Shown piece by piece: positions 7,876 through 16,575 of a stretch of DNA of 64,000 nucleotides (position 1 is the stretch's first letter; every line of letters starts with the position of its first letter). The notes under the pieces are model-generated. The model ran no database searches and was not told the DNA's origin. It saw only the letters and a list, made by a program, of their open reading frames with translations. The position numbers and the translations under genes were made by a program. Source of the DNA: JANNPJ01 sp965200525 (GTDB taxonomy: Bacteria; Actinomycetota; Actinomycetes; Actinomycetales; Kineosporiaceae); contig OZ241368.1 in assembly GCA_965200525.1 (NCBI GenBank), forward strand, positions 5,456,001 through 5,520,000. The letters run 5' to 3'.

Positions 7876-9335
7876 GCGCCGGTGTGGTGCCCGACCTGCA
7901 GCGCGAGGTCACCGGGGTCGAGGGCCTGGGCCCGGTGCACCTGATCGGCGTCGGCGGGGTCGGCATGTCCGGCATCGCCCGGCTGCTGCTGGCCCGGGGC
8001 GTCCAGGTGTCGGGAAGCGATGCCAAGGAGAGCGCCGGCCTGGCCGGGCTGCGGTCGGCCGGGGCCGAGATCTCGGTCGGCCACCGCGCCGGGCAGGTGC
8101 CGGCCGGCGCCACCCTGGTGGTCTCGACCGCCGTCCGGGCCGACAACCCGGAGCTGGTCGAGGCCCGGGCCCAGGGGCTGACCGTGCTGCACCGGTCCGA
8201 GGCCCTGGCCGCGCTGATGCTGGGCCGGCGCGGCGTCGCGATCGCCGGCACCCACGGCAAGACCACCACCACCGGCATGACGACGGTGCTGCTGCGCGAC
8301 TGCGGCCTCGACCCGTCGTTCGCGATCGGCGGCGAGCTGACCGAGGGCGGCCTGGGCGCGCACGACGGCCGCGGCGACGTCTTCGTGGCCGAGGCCGACG
8401 AGTCGGACGGCTCGTTCCTGCTGTACCGGCCCGAGGTGGCCGTGATCACCAACATCGAGGCCGACCACCTCGACCACTACGGCACCGCCGAGGCGGTCGA
8501 GGCCGCGTTCGAGGCGTTCTGCCACCGGGTGAACGCCGGTGGCCTGCTCGTGGCCTGCGGCGACGACCCCGGCGTGCGCCGGGTGGTCGGCCGGGCCGCC
8601 GACACCCTGGCCGAGCGCGGGGTCGAGGTGAGCTTCTACGGCGAGGACGAGCGCAACGACGTGCGGCTGGTCGAGCTCGAGGCGACCGCGGCCGGTGTGC
8701 GGTTCGGGCTCGCCGACCGTCCGGGCGATGAGGCGAGCGGTGAGGTCGTGGCCGGGCCGGTGACCCTGCGGGTGCCGGGCCGGCACAACGCGCTGAACGC
8801 GGCCGCGGCCTGGACCGTGGGCCGGCGCTTCGGCATCGGCGCCCAGCCGGCCCTGGCCGCCCTGGCCGGTTTCGGTGGCACCCGCCGCCGGTTCGAGGCC
8901 AAGGGCGAGGCGGCCGGCGTCCGGGTCGTCGACGACTACGCCCATCACCCGACCGAGGTCGAGGCGGCGCTGCGCTCGGCCCGCTCGGTGGTCGGCGCCG
9001 GGCGGATCATCGCCGTCTTCCAGCCCCACCTGTTCAGCCGGACCCGGATCTTCGCCACCGATTTCGGCGCCGCCCTGAGCCTGGCCGACCGGGTCGCCGT
9101 CCTCGACGTCTACGCCGCCCGGGAGGATCCCGAGCCCGGGGTCACCGGCGAGCTGATCACCACCCAGGTGCGGCTGCCGGCCGAGGCGGTGCGGTTCTGC
9201 CCGCAGCCGGCCGACGCGATCGACGCTGTCACCGGCTGGGCCCGCGCGGGCGACCTGGTGCTGACCATCGGCGCCGGCGACGTCACCACCCTGGGTCCGA
9301 AGATCCTCCAGGCCCTGACGGCGTTGCAGGACTGA
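7872..9335 (+). CDS. murC: UDP-N-acetylmuramate:L-alanine ligase MurC
   Basis: MurC adds L-alanine to UDP-MurNAc, the first peptide step. It is 487 residues long, starting at a GTG overlapping the murG stop. The sequence shows the N-terminal HLIGVGGVGMSG nucleotide-like loop, ATP loop AGTHGKTTTT, EADESDGSF, NIEADHLDHYG, the HNALNA motif and DDYAHHPTE. All catalytic signatures are canonical, which makes the decay of the neighbouring MurD stand out. The stop and the ftsQ start share one base (TGATG). Confidence 0.97.
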   Translation: MSAGVVPDLQREVTGVEGLGPVHLIGVGGVGMSGIARLLLARGVQVSGSDAKESAGLAGLRSAGAEISVGHRAGQVPAGATLVVSTAVRADNPELVEARAQGLTVLHRSEALAALMLGRRGVAIAGTHGKTTTTGMTTVLLRDCGLDPSFAIGGELTEGGLGAHDGRGDVFVAEADESDGSFLLYRPEVAVITNIEADHLDHYGTAEAVEAAFEAFCHRVNAGGLLVACGDDPGVRRVVGRAADTLAERGVEVSFYGEDERNDVRLVELEATAAGVRFGLADRPGDEASGEVVAGPVTLRVPGRHNALNAAAAWTVGRRFGIGAQPALAALAGFGGTRRRFEAKGEAAGVRVVDDYAHHPTEVEAALRSARSVVGAGRIIAVFQPHLFSRTRIFATDFGAALSLADRVAVLDVYAAREDPEPGVTGELITTQVRLPAEAVRFCPQPADAIDAVTGWARAGDLVLTIGAGDVTTLGPKILQALTALQD

Positions 9336-10264
9336 TGGCCGTCGCCTCCCGCCCGCCCCGGTCCCGGCCGGTGAAGCGGGCCGGTGCCGGTGGGGCCAAG
9401 GCGACCGGAGCAACCACCGGGACCAAGTCCGGCCGGTCCAGCTCGTCCGGCCAGACCAGGAGTACCAAGGCGCTGGCTCACGGTCCGGCCCGGCCGGCCC
9501 GGGGGACGGTGTCCCGCACCTCGGCCCAGCGCTTCGCCGCGCGGGTCCGGGCCCGGCGCCGGCGCCGGGTGCTGATCGTCGTCCTGGCCGGGCTGGTGCT
9601 GGCCGGGGTCGGCTGGCTGGCGTTCCGGTCGCCGTGGGCGATGGTGCAGCGGGTCCGGGTGACCGGCACCGACCGGGTCGCGCCCGGTGTCGTCCGGGAC
9701 GCGGCCCGCTCCGAGGTCGGGCACCCGATGCTGCTGGCCCGCACCGCCGACATCGCCGCCCGGGTCCGCGAGCAGCGCCTGGTCCGCTCGGTCACGGTGA
9801 CCCGGCACTGGCCCGGCACCCTGGTCGTGACCGTGGTCGAACGTGAACCGGTGGCCGCGGTGCCGGCCGGGGCGGGGCAGGTGGCGCTGGTCGACCCGGA
9901 CGGCGTCCTGATCGAGAGCGTGGCGACGGCGCGCAAGCCGGCCGGTCTGCCCCGGATCGAGGTGGGGATCGGCCCGGCCGACGCCGCGACCCTGCGCGGC
10001 TGCCTGGCTGTGCTGCACGGGTTGCCGGCCGCGCTGTCGGCCCGGCTGATCGCGATCGGCGCCAACACCCCGGACGGCATCTGGCTCACCCTGCGCGAAC
10101 CGGGAGCCAAGGGCCGGCCCGCGCTCAAGGGCGGCGCCCGGGTGGAGTGGGGCAACGCCACCGCCACCCCGCACAAGGCCGAGGTGCTCACCGCGTTGCT
10201 GGCCCAGCACGCCGTGAACTACGACGTGCGCTCACCGGACACGCCCGCCGTACGCCGAAAGTGA
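9335..10264 (+). CDS. ftsQ: Cell division protein FtsQ
   Basis: FtsQ is a bitopic membrane protein that links early and late divisome components. The 309-residue product has a basic Ala/Arg/Ser-rich cytoplasmic tail of about 75 residues, one membrane segment (roughly 78-100, VLIVVLAGLVLAGVGWLAF), a POTRA-like domain beginning with WAMVQRVRVTGTDRV, and an FtsQ C-terminal domain. The cytoplasmic tail is poorly conserved in this family, which is usual. It is the last gene of the tightly overlapping mur-fts run; ftsZ follows after 154 bases with its own promoter. Confidence 0.93.
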   Translation: MAVASRPPRSRPVKRAGAGGAKATGATTGTKSGRSSSSGQTRSTKALAHGPARPARGTVSRTSAQRFAARVRARRRRRVLIVVLAGLVLAGVGWLAFRSPWAMVQRVRVTGTDRVAPGVVRDAARSEVGHPMLLARTADIAARVREQRLVRSVTVTRHWPGTLVVTVVEREPVAAVPAGAGQVALVDPDGVLIESVATARKPAGLPRIEVGIGPADAATLRGCLAVLHGLPAALSARLIAIGANTPDGIWLTLREPGAKGRPALKGGARVEWGNATATPHKAEVLTALLAQHAVNYDVRSPDTPAVRRK

Positions 10265-10350
10265 GTGTTCGCCGGACTGGGGGCGCGACACACCCCCGGG
10301 GTCGTTGAAAGCCCCCCGGTAGCCACCTACGTTCGCTTAAAGGTACTAGG

Positions 10351-10383
10351 TTGACATAACTATAACCCTCCACTAGAGGGTTA
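10351..10383 (+). promoter_or_regulatory. ftsZ promoter with overlapping inverted repeat
   Basis: A near-consensus -35 hexamer TTGACA (10351-10356) is followed after 17 bases by TAGAGG (10374-10379). A perfect 8-base inverted repeat, TAACCCTC at 10363-10370 and GAGGGTTA at 10376-10383 around CACTA, covers the spacer end and the -10. That suits a repressor operator or an initially transcribed hairpin. The predicted transcript has a leader of about 30 bases before the ftsZ GTG. The promoter call is inference; the repeat is seen directly. Confidence 0.65.
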
Positions 10384-10418
10384 GGGTCCAAAGGATCCGC
10401 GAGCGAGAGGCACTCGAC

Positions 10419-11774
10419 GTGGCAGCTCCGCAGAACTACCTCGCAGTCATCAAGGTCGTTGGTATCGGTGGCGGCGGGGTCAATGCCGTCAACCGGATGA
10501 TCGAGGTCGGGCTCAAGGGCGTCGAGTTCATCGCGATCAACACCGATGCGCAGGCGCTCCTGATGAGCGACGCCGACGTGAAGCTCGACGTCGGCCGCGA
10601 ACTCACCCGTGGGTTGGGTGCCGGCGCCGATCCCGAGGTCGGCCGCCGGGCCGCCGAAGATCACGCCGAGGAGATCGAAGAGGTGATCAAGGGGGCCGAC
10701 ATGGTCTTCGTGACCGCCGGCGAGGGTGGCGGCACCGGCACGGGCGGCGCGCCCGTGGTCGCCCGGATCGCGCGCTCGCTCGGGGCGCTGACGATCGGGG
10801 TCGTGACCCGCCCGTTCACCTTCGAGGGCCGTCGCCGTTCGACCCAGGCCGACTCCGGGATCACCGGGCTGCGCGAAGAGGTCGACACCCTGATCACCAT
10901 CCCGAACGACCGGCTGCTGTCGATCAGCGATCGGCACGTCAGCGTGCTCGACGCCTTCCGGTCGGCCGACCAGGTGCTGCTCTCCGGCGTCCAGGGCATC
11001 ACCGACCTGATCACCACCCCTGGCTTGATCAACCTCGACTTCGCCGACGTGAAGTCGGTGATGCAGGGGGCCGGCAGCGCGCTGATGGGGATCGGCTCGG
11101 CCCGCGGCGAGGACCGCGCCATCCAGGCCGCCGAGACCGCCATCTCCTCGCCGCTGCTCGAGGCCAGCGTGGACGGCGCACACGGCGTCCTGCTGTCGAT
11201 CCAGGGCGGCTCCGACCTCGGCCTGTTCGAGATCAACGAGGCCGCCCGGCTGGTGCAGGAGGCGGCCCACCCCGAGGCCAACATCATCTTCGGCGCGGTG
11301 ATCGACGACGCGCTCGGCGACGAGGTGCGGGTCACCGTGATCGCGGCCGGCTTCGACGGCGGGGCACCGGTCCGCCGGCGTGACGACCGCGCCCTGGGTG
11401 AGGTCTCCGGTCGCTCGACCCGCTCCAGCCAGCCGGCTCCGCCGGTGCCGCAGCAGCCGGCCGGCTCCCAGCAGCCGGCTGCGGCCCATGTCGGCACCTA
11501 CCCGATCAGTACGCCCGGTGGCGGCTACCCGCAGGCCTCGCCCAACGGCAACGGCTTCAACGCGCCGGTCCCGGCCCCGGTGACCTCGCCGCCGCTGCGC
11601 CCCCAGCCCGAGCCGGAGCCCGAGTGGGCCGGTGCCGCGGTGGTCGAGCGGCCCGAGACCCCCGAGGAACCGGTCAGCCCGCCGCGGGTGGTCGAGCTGC
11701 CCGACGCCGGCCGCCAGCCCCGCCCGGTGGTGCTGGACGACGACGACCTCGACGTCCCGGACTTCCTCAAGTAG
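10419..11774 (+). CDS. ftsZ: Cell division GTPase FtsZ
   Basis: FtsZ is the tubulin-like GTPase that forms the division ring. The 451-residue protein starts at GTG, preceded by a purine-rich GAGAGG 8 bases upstream. It has the nucleotide fold GIGGGGVNAVNRM, the tubulin signature GEGGGTGTGGAPV, the NTDAQAL segment and the synergy-loop sequence NLDFADVKS. A disordered Pro/Gln/Gly linker (about 325-435) leads to the conserved C-terminal peptide DDLDVPDFLK that binds partners such as SepF and FtsW. It is a normal actinobacterial FtsZ, followed directly by yggS. Confidence 0.99.
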   Translation: MAAPQNYLAVIKVVGIGGGGVNAVNRMIEVGLKGVEFIAINTDAQALLMSDADVKLDVGRELTRGLGAGADPEVGRRAAEDHAEEIEEVIKGADMVFVTAGEGGGTGTGGAPVVARIARSLGALTIGVVTRPFTFEGRRRSTQADSGITGLREEVDTLITIPNDRLLSISDRHVSVLDAFRSADQVLLSGVQGITDLITTPGLINLDFADVKSVMQGAGSALMGIGSARGEDRAIQAAETAISSPLLEASVDGAHGVLLSIQGGSDLGLFEINEAARLVQEAAHPEANIIFGAVIDDALGDEVRVTVIAAGFDGGAPVRRRDDRALGEVSGRSTRSSQPAPPVPQQPAGSQQPAAAHVGTYPISTPGGGYPQASPNGNGFNAPVPAPVTSPPLRPQPEPEPEWAGAAVVERPETPEEPVSPPRVVELPDAGRQPRPVVLDDDDLDVPDFLK

Positions 11775-11784
11775 TGCCCGAGTA

Positions 11785-12501
11785 ATGCGCGGCCAATCCG
11801 ACCCAGCAGTATCCCGCGCCGGCGAGCTCTCCGGCGGGCTGGCCCGGATCGAGGCCCGGATCGCGGCCGGCTGCGCTGCGGCCGGCCGCGGCCGGTCCGA
11901 GGTCACCCTGATCGTGGTGACCAAGACCTACCCCGCCTCCGACGTCCGGCTGCTGGCCGGGCTCGGCGTCCGGGAGGTCGGCGAGAGCCGCGACCAGGAG
12001 GCCGGGCCCAAGGCCGCCGAGTCGGCCGACCTGGAGCTGAGCTGGAACTTCATCGGGCGCCTGCAGAGCAACAAGGCCCGCTCGGTGGCCCGCTACGCCG
12101 CCGCTGTCCACTCGGTCGACCGGGGGTCCCTGGTCAGTGCCCTGGACCGGGCCGCCACCGAGGCCGGCCGGTCGATCGGCTGCTTCGTTCAGGTGAGCCT
12201 GGACGACGCTCCGGGCCGCGGTGGGGTGGCCGCCGACGGCGTGGCCGGGCTGGCCGAACTGGTGGCCGGATCGATGTCCTTACGCTTGTGCGGAGTGATG
12301 GCGGTGGCTCCTCTGGGAGCCGATCCGGACGCCGCATTCTCCCGCCTTGAGGGTATTTCGGCGGATCTACGCCGCGATCACCCGGACGCTTCGGGCATCT
12401 CCGCCGGAATGAGCGGTGATCTGGAAGAAGCGCTGCGTCATGGAGCAACTCACCTGCGTGTCGGAAGCGCGGTCCTCGGACAACGGCCACCGGTCCAGTA
12501 G
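11785..12501 (+). CDS. yggS: YggS/YlmE family PLP-binding protein
   Basis: This is a pyridoxal-phosphate homeostasis protein of the alanine-racemase-like barrel family, 238 residues. The PLP lysine lies in VVTKTYP; other family motifs are WNFIGRLQSNK, VHSVDR and GATHLRVGSAVLG. The usual GEN motif reads GES and SMGMS reads SAGMS. The ATG at 11785, 10 bases after the ftsZ stop, gives the usual family N-terminus. In most actinobacteria a YfiH/PgeF gene lies between ftsZ and yggS; it is absent here. The 3' end is 37 bases upstream of sepF. Confidence 0.9.
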   Translation: MRGQSDPAVSRAGELSGGLARIEARIAAGCAAAGRGRSEVTLIVVTKTYPASDVRLLAGLGVREVGESRDQEAGPKAAESADLELSWNFIGRLQSNKARSVARYAAAVHSVDRGSLVSALDRAATEAGRSIGCFVQVSLDDAPGRGGVAADGVAGLAELVAGSMSLRLCGVMAVAPLGADPDAAFSRLEGISADLRRDHPDASGISAGMSGDLEEALRHGATHLRVGSAVLGQRPPVQ

Positions 12502-12538
12502 CGTCCCGAAGGAGGGTGACAATCACGCGGAGGTTTCG

Positions 12539-13027
12539 ATGAGCGGCGCATTGCGCAAGACCATGGTCTATCTGGGTCTCGCCGAGGACGACGACCGCTA
12601 CTCGGCGTACGACGAATACGACGACGAAGAGTTCGAGCCGGTGATCGAGGACGAGGTCGAGGAAATCCCCCGGGAGACCCGCCGCGCCCCGGTGACCCCG
12701 ATCAGCCGCGGCCAGGTCGCACGCGTGGTGGCTCACCCGTCGTCCGAGATTCACCGCATCACCACGATTCACCCGCGGACCTACAACGAGGCCAAGACCA
12801 TCGGCGAGAGCTTTCGCAGCGGCACCCCGGTGATCATGAACCTGACCGACATGGACGACGCCGACGCCAAGCGCCTGGTCGACTTCTCGGCCGGCCTGGT
12901 GTTCGGCCTGCACGGCTCGATCGAGCGGGTGACCAGCAAGGTGTTCCTGCTCTCGCCGGCCAACGTCGAGGTGGCGACCCCGGAGAAGCCGCGGGTACCG
13001 GAGCGGGCGTTCTTCAACCAGTCCTGA
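12539..13027 (+). CDS. sepF: Cell division protein SepF
   Basis: SepF is the membrane anchor and bundling factor for FtsZ in actinobacteria. The 162-residue protein begins with the membrane-binding amphipathic helix (MSGALRKTMVYLGLAED). An acidic Tyr/Asp/Glu-rich linker follows (about 20-50), then the SepF core with VIMNLTDMDDADAKRLVDF and a GxxxGLHGSIERV segment. The ATG at 12539 is preceded by GCGGAGG with 5-base spacing. Its position after ftsZ and yggS is the conserved actinobacterial order. Confidence 0.95.
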   Translation: MSGALRKTMVYLGLAEDDDRYSAYDEYDDEEFEPVIEDEVEEIPRETRRAPVTPISRGQVARVVAHPSSEIHRITTIHPRTYNEAKTIGESFRSGTPVIMNLTDMDDADAKRLVDFSAGLVFGLHGSIERVTSKVFLLSPANVEVATPEKPRVPERAFFNQS

Positions 13028-13176
13028 CCCGAACGCCGACCCGAACTCTGGGCGATCGTCGCCGATCGTCGACCCGGGCCTGAACGACTTCCGGCCCGAG
13101 CCGGAACTCGATCAGGTCCGGGTCCGTTCTTCCGCGCGTCCGCCCCACCCTCACGCCTTGCGGAGCCATTACCGTC

Positions 13177-13461
13177 GTGTCCGTGATCAGAGCAGTTCTC
13201 TACCTCGTCGTCTTCATCTTCTTCATCATCCTGATCGGGCGCCTGGTGCTCGACTGGATCCAGGTGTTCGCCCGGGACTGGCGCCCGCGCGGGGTGATAC
13301 TGGTGATCGCCGAGGGAATCTACTCCGCGACCGACCCGCCGCTGAAGGCGTTGCGCCGGCTTCTGCCGCCGCTGCGGATCGGGCAGGTGCAGCTCGACTT
13401 GGCATTCATCGTGTTGTTCCTCATAGTGACTTTCGCTATGGCGGTCCTCAAACCCCGATAA
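13177..13461 (+). CDS. yggT: YggT family membrane protein
   Basis: This small integral membrane protein (94 residues) has two hydrophobic segments, about 4-25 and 72-91, separated by a polar stretch including GRLVLDWIQVFARDW. That is the usual YggT architecture. Its function is not established, though it is often co-located with division genes. The GTG at 13177 is used here. A TACCGT box at 13170-13175 lies 7 bases before a second GTG at 13183, so translation may instead start there on a leaderless message. Confidence 0.85.
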   Translation: MSVIRAVLYLVVFIFFIILIGRLVLDWIQVFARDWRPRGVILVIAEGIYSATDPPLKALRRLLPPLRIGQVQLDLAFIVLFLIVTFAMAVLKPR

Positions 13462-13626
13462 TGAGGGCGGGTCCATGGCAACATGTGACCCGCTGTAGGC
13501 GACACGTGACCTTAAGTTGTCGCTGAAGTGGTCTCAAGCTCCATCGTTGTGTAGCGTCACCTTCCGGTACGGTGGCGTAGCAGCGGCTCCGCACTTCCGA
13601 TTGAGTCTCCAACGCGAGGTGACCAG

Positions 13627-14406
13627 ATGGCGTTGACGCCCGAGGACGTTGTTAACAAGCGCTTCCAGGCGACCAAGTTCCGTGAGGGCTACGACCAGGA
13701 CGAGGTCGACGACTTCCTGGACGAGGTAGTCAACGAGCTTCGTCGCCTCAATGAGGAGACCGAGGAGCTGCGCACCAAGCTCGGCTCCTGCGAGCGGCGG
13801 GTCGGCGAGCTTTCGCGGGCCACGGTCGCTCGTGAGGCCTCTCCGGAGTCCGCTCCGATGCAGATCCCGGCGCCCGCGCCGGCCCCGGCTCCGATGCCGC
13901 AGCCGGTGGCTGCGGTCGCTCCGGAACCGGTCCGCGCGGTCTCCCAGCTTGAAGCCGCGGGCCAGGGCCCCGAGGCCGCCGCCGGCATGCTGGCGCTGGC
14001 CCAGAAGCTGCACGACGAGTACGTGCGCAACGGCGAGCAGACCCGCGACCGGATCGTGGGCGAGGCCCGCGAACACTCCACCCGGCTGATGCGCGAGGCC
14101 GAGGAGAAGCAGCGCCAGACCCTCGGCTCACTGGAGCAGGAGCGGTCGCTGCTGGAGCGCAAGATCGACGAGCTGCGGGCCTTCGAGCGGGAGTACCGCG
14201 GCCGGCTCAAGTCGTACCTCGAAGGCCAGCTGCGCGAGCTCGACTCCAAGGCGGCCGTCGTGCCGACCCGGAGCTCGCCGCCCGTGCAGCCCGCCTCCGT
14301 CGGTGCCTCGCAGGCGCCGTACAGTGGGCCCCTTCCGACCCGGGGCGGCTACGCCGACCAGGGTTCGGAGCAGCCCGCGCAGTACCCGTTCGGCGGGCAG
14401 AACTAG
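13627..14406 (+). CDS. wag31: DivIVA/Wag31 polar growth protein
   Basis: This coiled-coil scaffold marks negatively curved membrane and directs polar growth in actinobacteria; it is 259 residues long. The N-terminal DivIVA membrane-binding domain (ALTPEDVVNKRF, DQDEVDDFLDEVV) is followed by a Pro/Ala-rich linker (about 77-110), a long coiled coil (about 120-205) and a Gly/Pro/Gln tail. The ATG has GAGGTGA about 6 bases upstream. The 165-base upstream gap contains direct repeats ACATGTGACC (13485) and ACACGTGACC (13502) and a possible TAGCGT -10 at 13552, suggesting its own promoter. Confidence 0.95.
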   Translation: MALTPEDVVNKRFQATKFREGYDQDEVDDFLDEVVNELRRLNEETEELRTKLGSCERRVGELSRATVAREASPESAPMQIPAPAPAPAPMPQPVAAVAPEPVRAVSQLEAAGQGPEAAAGMLALAQKLHDEYVRNGEQTRDRIVGEAREHSTRLMREAEEKQRQTLGSLEQERSLLERKIDELRAFEREYRGRLKSYLEGQLRELDSKAAVVPTRSSPPVQPASVGASQAPYSGPLPTRGGYADQGSEQPAQYPFGGQN

Positions 14407-14456
14407 CACCAGCACCACGTAGCCCGGGCAACTCCGGGTTACCGAGGAACCGCGTT

Positions 14457-14493
14457 GAGCGGTGCCGGGCCTGTGTCAGGCCCGGCACCGCTC
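14457..14493 (+). terminator. Hairpin terminator after wag31
   Basis: A perfect 16-base-pair stem (GAGCGGTGCCGGGCCT and its complement) encloses the loop GTGTC, 51 bases after the wag31 stop. There is no T run, as is common in actinobacteria. It marks the end of the dcw region just before the zinc-finger gene. Confidence 0.8.
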
Positions 14494-14521
14494 ATCTGCA
14501 TGAGGGGGATCGGACACAAAA

Positions 14522-14935
14522 ATGCCACGGGCCGAGGGAAAACAGACTGCCACCGCGACCACCACTACGGTCGCCGCGGCCGGGGGTGAGTTCGCCGGCG
14601 CGCGAGCGGCCCTGGTCGAGGAGCGCGCCCGGTTGAGCGCCGAGCGCGAGTCGCTGCAGGCCGGCCTGGAAGAAGTGATCCGGGACAGTGCCGCCGGGTC
14701 GGGCGACGACCAGGCCGACAGCGGGGCCAAGACGTTCGGCCGCGAGCACGAGCAGGTGCTGGTCGACCGGGTGGCCGAGGCGATGGACCAGACCGAGCGG
14801 GCGATCGCCCGGATCGATGAAGGCACCTACGGCAACTGCGAGTCGTGCGGCAACCCGATCGGGGCGGCCCGGCTCGAGGCCTACCCGCGGGCGACGCTCT
14901 GCGTGTCCTGCAAGCAGCGCGAGGAACGCCGCTGA
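14522..14935 (+). CDS. DksA/TraR family zinc-finger protein
   Basis: The 137-residue protein has an N-terminal coiled-coil region (about 25-100) and a C-terminal zinc finger with two Cys pairs (CESCGNPI and CVSCKQ). Members of this family bind RNA polymerase through the secondary channel. The actinobacterial branch lacks well-defined targets, so the role here is inferred. A GAGGGGG stretch lies about 13 bases before the ATG. The gene follows the wag31 terminator and precedes lspA. Confidence 0.85.
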   Translation: MPRAEGKQTATATTTTVAAAGGEFAGARAALVEERARLSAERESLQAGLEEVIRDSAAGSGDDQADSGAKTFGREHEQVLVDRVAEAMDQTERAIARIDEGTYGNCESCGNPIGAARLEAYPRATLCVSCKQREERR

Positions 14936-15019
14936 TCGGGTGTCGTGCGGGCCGCTGCGGCCGGTACTGACCGGCACCGATGATCGCCGCCCGCGGATTC
15001 GTGACACCCTGGGGGCACT

Positions 15020-15649
15020 ATGACTGAACCCATCGACGCCGGTGTTTCCGACCGCGGTGCCCCCGGCGGCCCGGCGCGGCTGTCCAACCGACGGCTGACC
15101 GTGGCCGTGGCCGTGATCGCCGTCCTGGTGCTGATCGCCGACCAGGGGTCCAAGCTGCTGGCCGTCCATCAGCTGGCCGACGGCCGCCGCCGGGATCTGA
15201 TCGGCAGCCTCTTCGGCCTGCAGCTGACCCGCAACGGCGGCGCCGCCTTCTCCACCGCCACCGGCGCCACCTGGGTGCTCACCCTGATTGCGATCGCGGT
15301 GGTGGTGACCATCCTGCGGTTCGCCCGCCGGCTCGGCAGCCGGGGCTGGACGGTGGCCCTGGGGTTGCTGCTCGGCGGGGCGCTGGGCAACCTCAGCGAC
15401 CGGCTGTTCCGCGCCCCTGGATTCATGACCGGCCACGTCATCGACTTCCTGGAGTTCCCGCACTGGCCGATCTTCAACGTGGCCGACTCGTGCATCTGCA
15501 CCGCGGCCGGCCTGATCGCGGTGCTCAGCCTGCGCGGGATCGGGATCGACGGCCACCGGGTCCAGAGCGGTTCCGAGGCCGGCTCCGGTTCCGAGGCCGG
15601 TTCGGATGCCGGTTCGGGTTCCGGTTCGGGTTCGGCGGTCACTCGATGA
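15020..15649 (+). CDS. lspA: Lipoprotein signal peptidase LspA
   Basis: LspA is the membrane aspartyl protease that removes signal peptides from lipoproteins. The 209-residue protein has four membrane segments and the conserved blocks ADQGSK, RNGGAAFS, GNLSDR with one catalytic Asp, and FNVADS with the second. After about residue 180 comes a low-complexity tail of GSEAGS and GSGS units, encoded by short DNA repeats at about 15570-15640. The family core does not need it. The last codons overlap the rluD ATG (ATGA). Confidence 0.95.
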   Translation: MTEPIDAGVSDRGAPGGPARLSNRRLTVAVAVIAVLVLIADQGSKLLAVHQLADGRRRDLIGSLFGLQLTRNGGAAFSTATGATWVLTLIAIAVVVTILRFARRLGSRGWTVALGLLLGGALGNLSDRLFRAPGFMTGHVIDFLEFPHWPIFNVADSCICTAAGLIAVLSLRGIGIDGHRVQSGSEAGSGSEAGSDAGSGSGSGSAVTR

Positions 15650-16575
15650 GCGAGACGCGGGCGCTGCCGGTCCCGGACGGGCTGGCCGGAGAACGCCTGG
15701 ACGCCGGGCTGGCCCGGTTGCTCGGGCTCTCCCGGACCGCCGCGGCCGAGCTGGCCGAGCAGGGCGACGTGCTGCTCGACGGAGCCGCGGCCGGCAAGTC
15801 GGCCCGGCTGACCGCGGGGGCCTGGCTGGAGATCACGCTGCCCGAGCCCGACCGGCCGATCCAGGTGGTCGCCGAGCCGGTGCCCGGCCTGCGGATCGTG
15901 TTCGACGACGACGACCTGGTGGTGATCGACAAGCCGGTCGGGGTGGCCGCGCACCCGAGCCCGGGCTGGACCGGCCTGACCGTGATCGGCGGGCTGGCCG
16001 CGGCCGGCTACCGGATCTCGACCTCGGGCGCGGCCGAGCGGCAGGGCATCGTGCACCGGCTGGACGCCGGCACCAGCGGGCTGATGGTGGTGGCCAAGAG
16101 CGAGCGGGCCTACTCCCGGCTGAAGCAGGCGTTCCGGGAGCGGACCGTGGAGAAGACCTACCACGCCGTCGTCCAGGGACACCCGGATCCGTTGCGGGGC
16201 ACCATCGACGCGCCGATCGGCCGGCACCCCAGCCACGACGCGCGCTGGGCCGTGGTCGCCGACGGCAAGGACAGCATCACCCACTACGAGACACTCGAGG
16301 CGTTCCGGGCGGCGTCCCTGATCGAGGTGCACCTGGAGACCGGGCGCACGCACCAGATCCGGGTGCACTTCTCGGCCCTGCGCCACCCCTGCGTCGGCGA
16401 TCTGATGTACGGCGCCGATCCGACCCTGTCGGCCCGGCTCGGCCTGAGCCGGCAGTGGCTGCACGCCCTGCGCCTCGGGTTCACCCACCCCGGCACCGAC
16501 CAGTGGGTCGAGTTCGAGAGCAGTTACCCGGACGACCTGGCCGAGGCCCTGCGCCGGCTGCGCGACCTCGACTGA
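15646..16575 (+). CDS. rluD: RluD-type 23S rRNA pseudouridine synthase
   Basis: The 309-residue protein modifies uridines in 23S rRNA. It has an N-terminal S4-like domain (ERLDAGLARLLGLSRTAAAEL), the catalytic motif HRLDAGTSGLMVVAK with the active-site aspartate, and the GRTHQIRVHF motif. The start overlaps the lspA stop by 4 bases, the lspA-rluD order common in actinobacteria. It is assigned to the RluA/RluD family with certainty; RluD versus RluC specificity is inferred. Confidence 0.92.
   Translation: MSETRALPVPDGLAGERLDAGLARLLGLSRTAAAELAEQGDVLLDGAAAGKSARLTAGAWLEITLPEPDRPIQVVAEPVPGLRIVFDDDDLVVIDKPVGVAAHPSPGWTGLTVIGGLAAAGYRISTSGAAERQGIVHRLDAGTSGLMVVAKSERAYSRLKQAFRERTVEKTYHAVVQGHPDPLRGTIDAPIGRHPSHDARWAVVADGKDSITHYETLEAFRAASLIEVHLETGRTHQIRVHFSALRHPCVGDLMYGADPTLSARLGLSRQWLHALRLGFTHPGTDQWVEFESSYPDDLAEALRRLRDLD

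Noticed and set aside
12515..12542. Eight-codon GTG frame after AAGGAGG upstream of sepF
   Set aside because: The Shine-Dalgarno abuts the GTG with no spacing, so it is unlikely to be translated.
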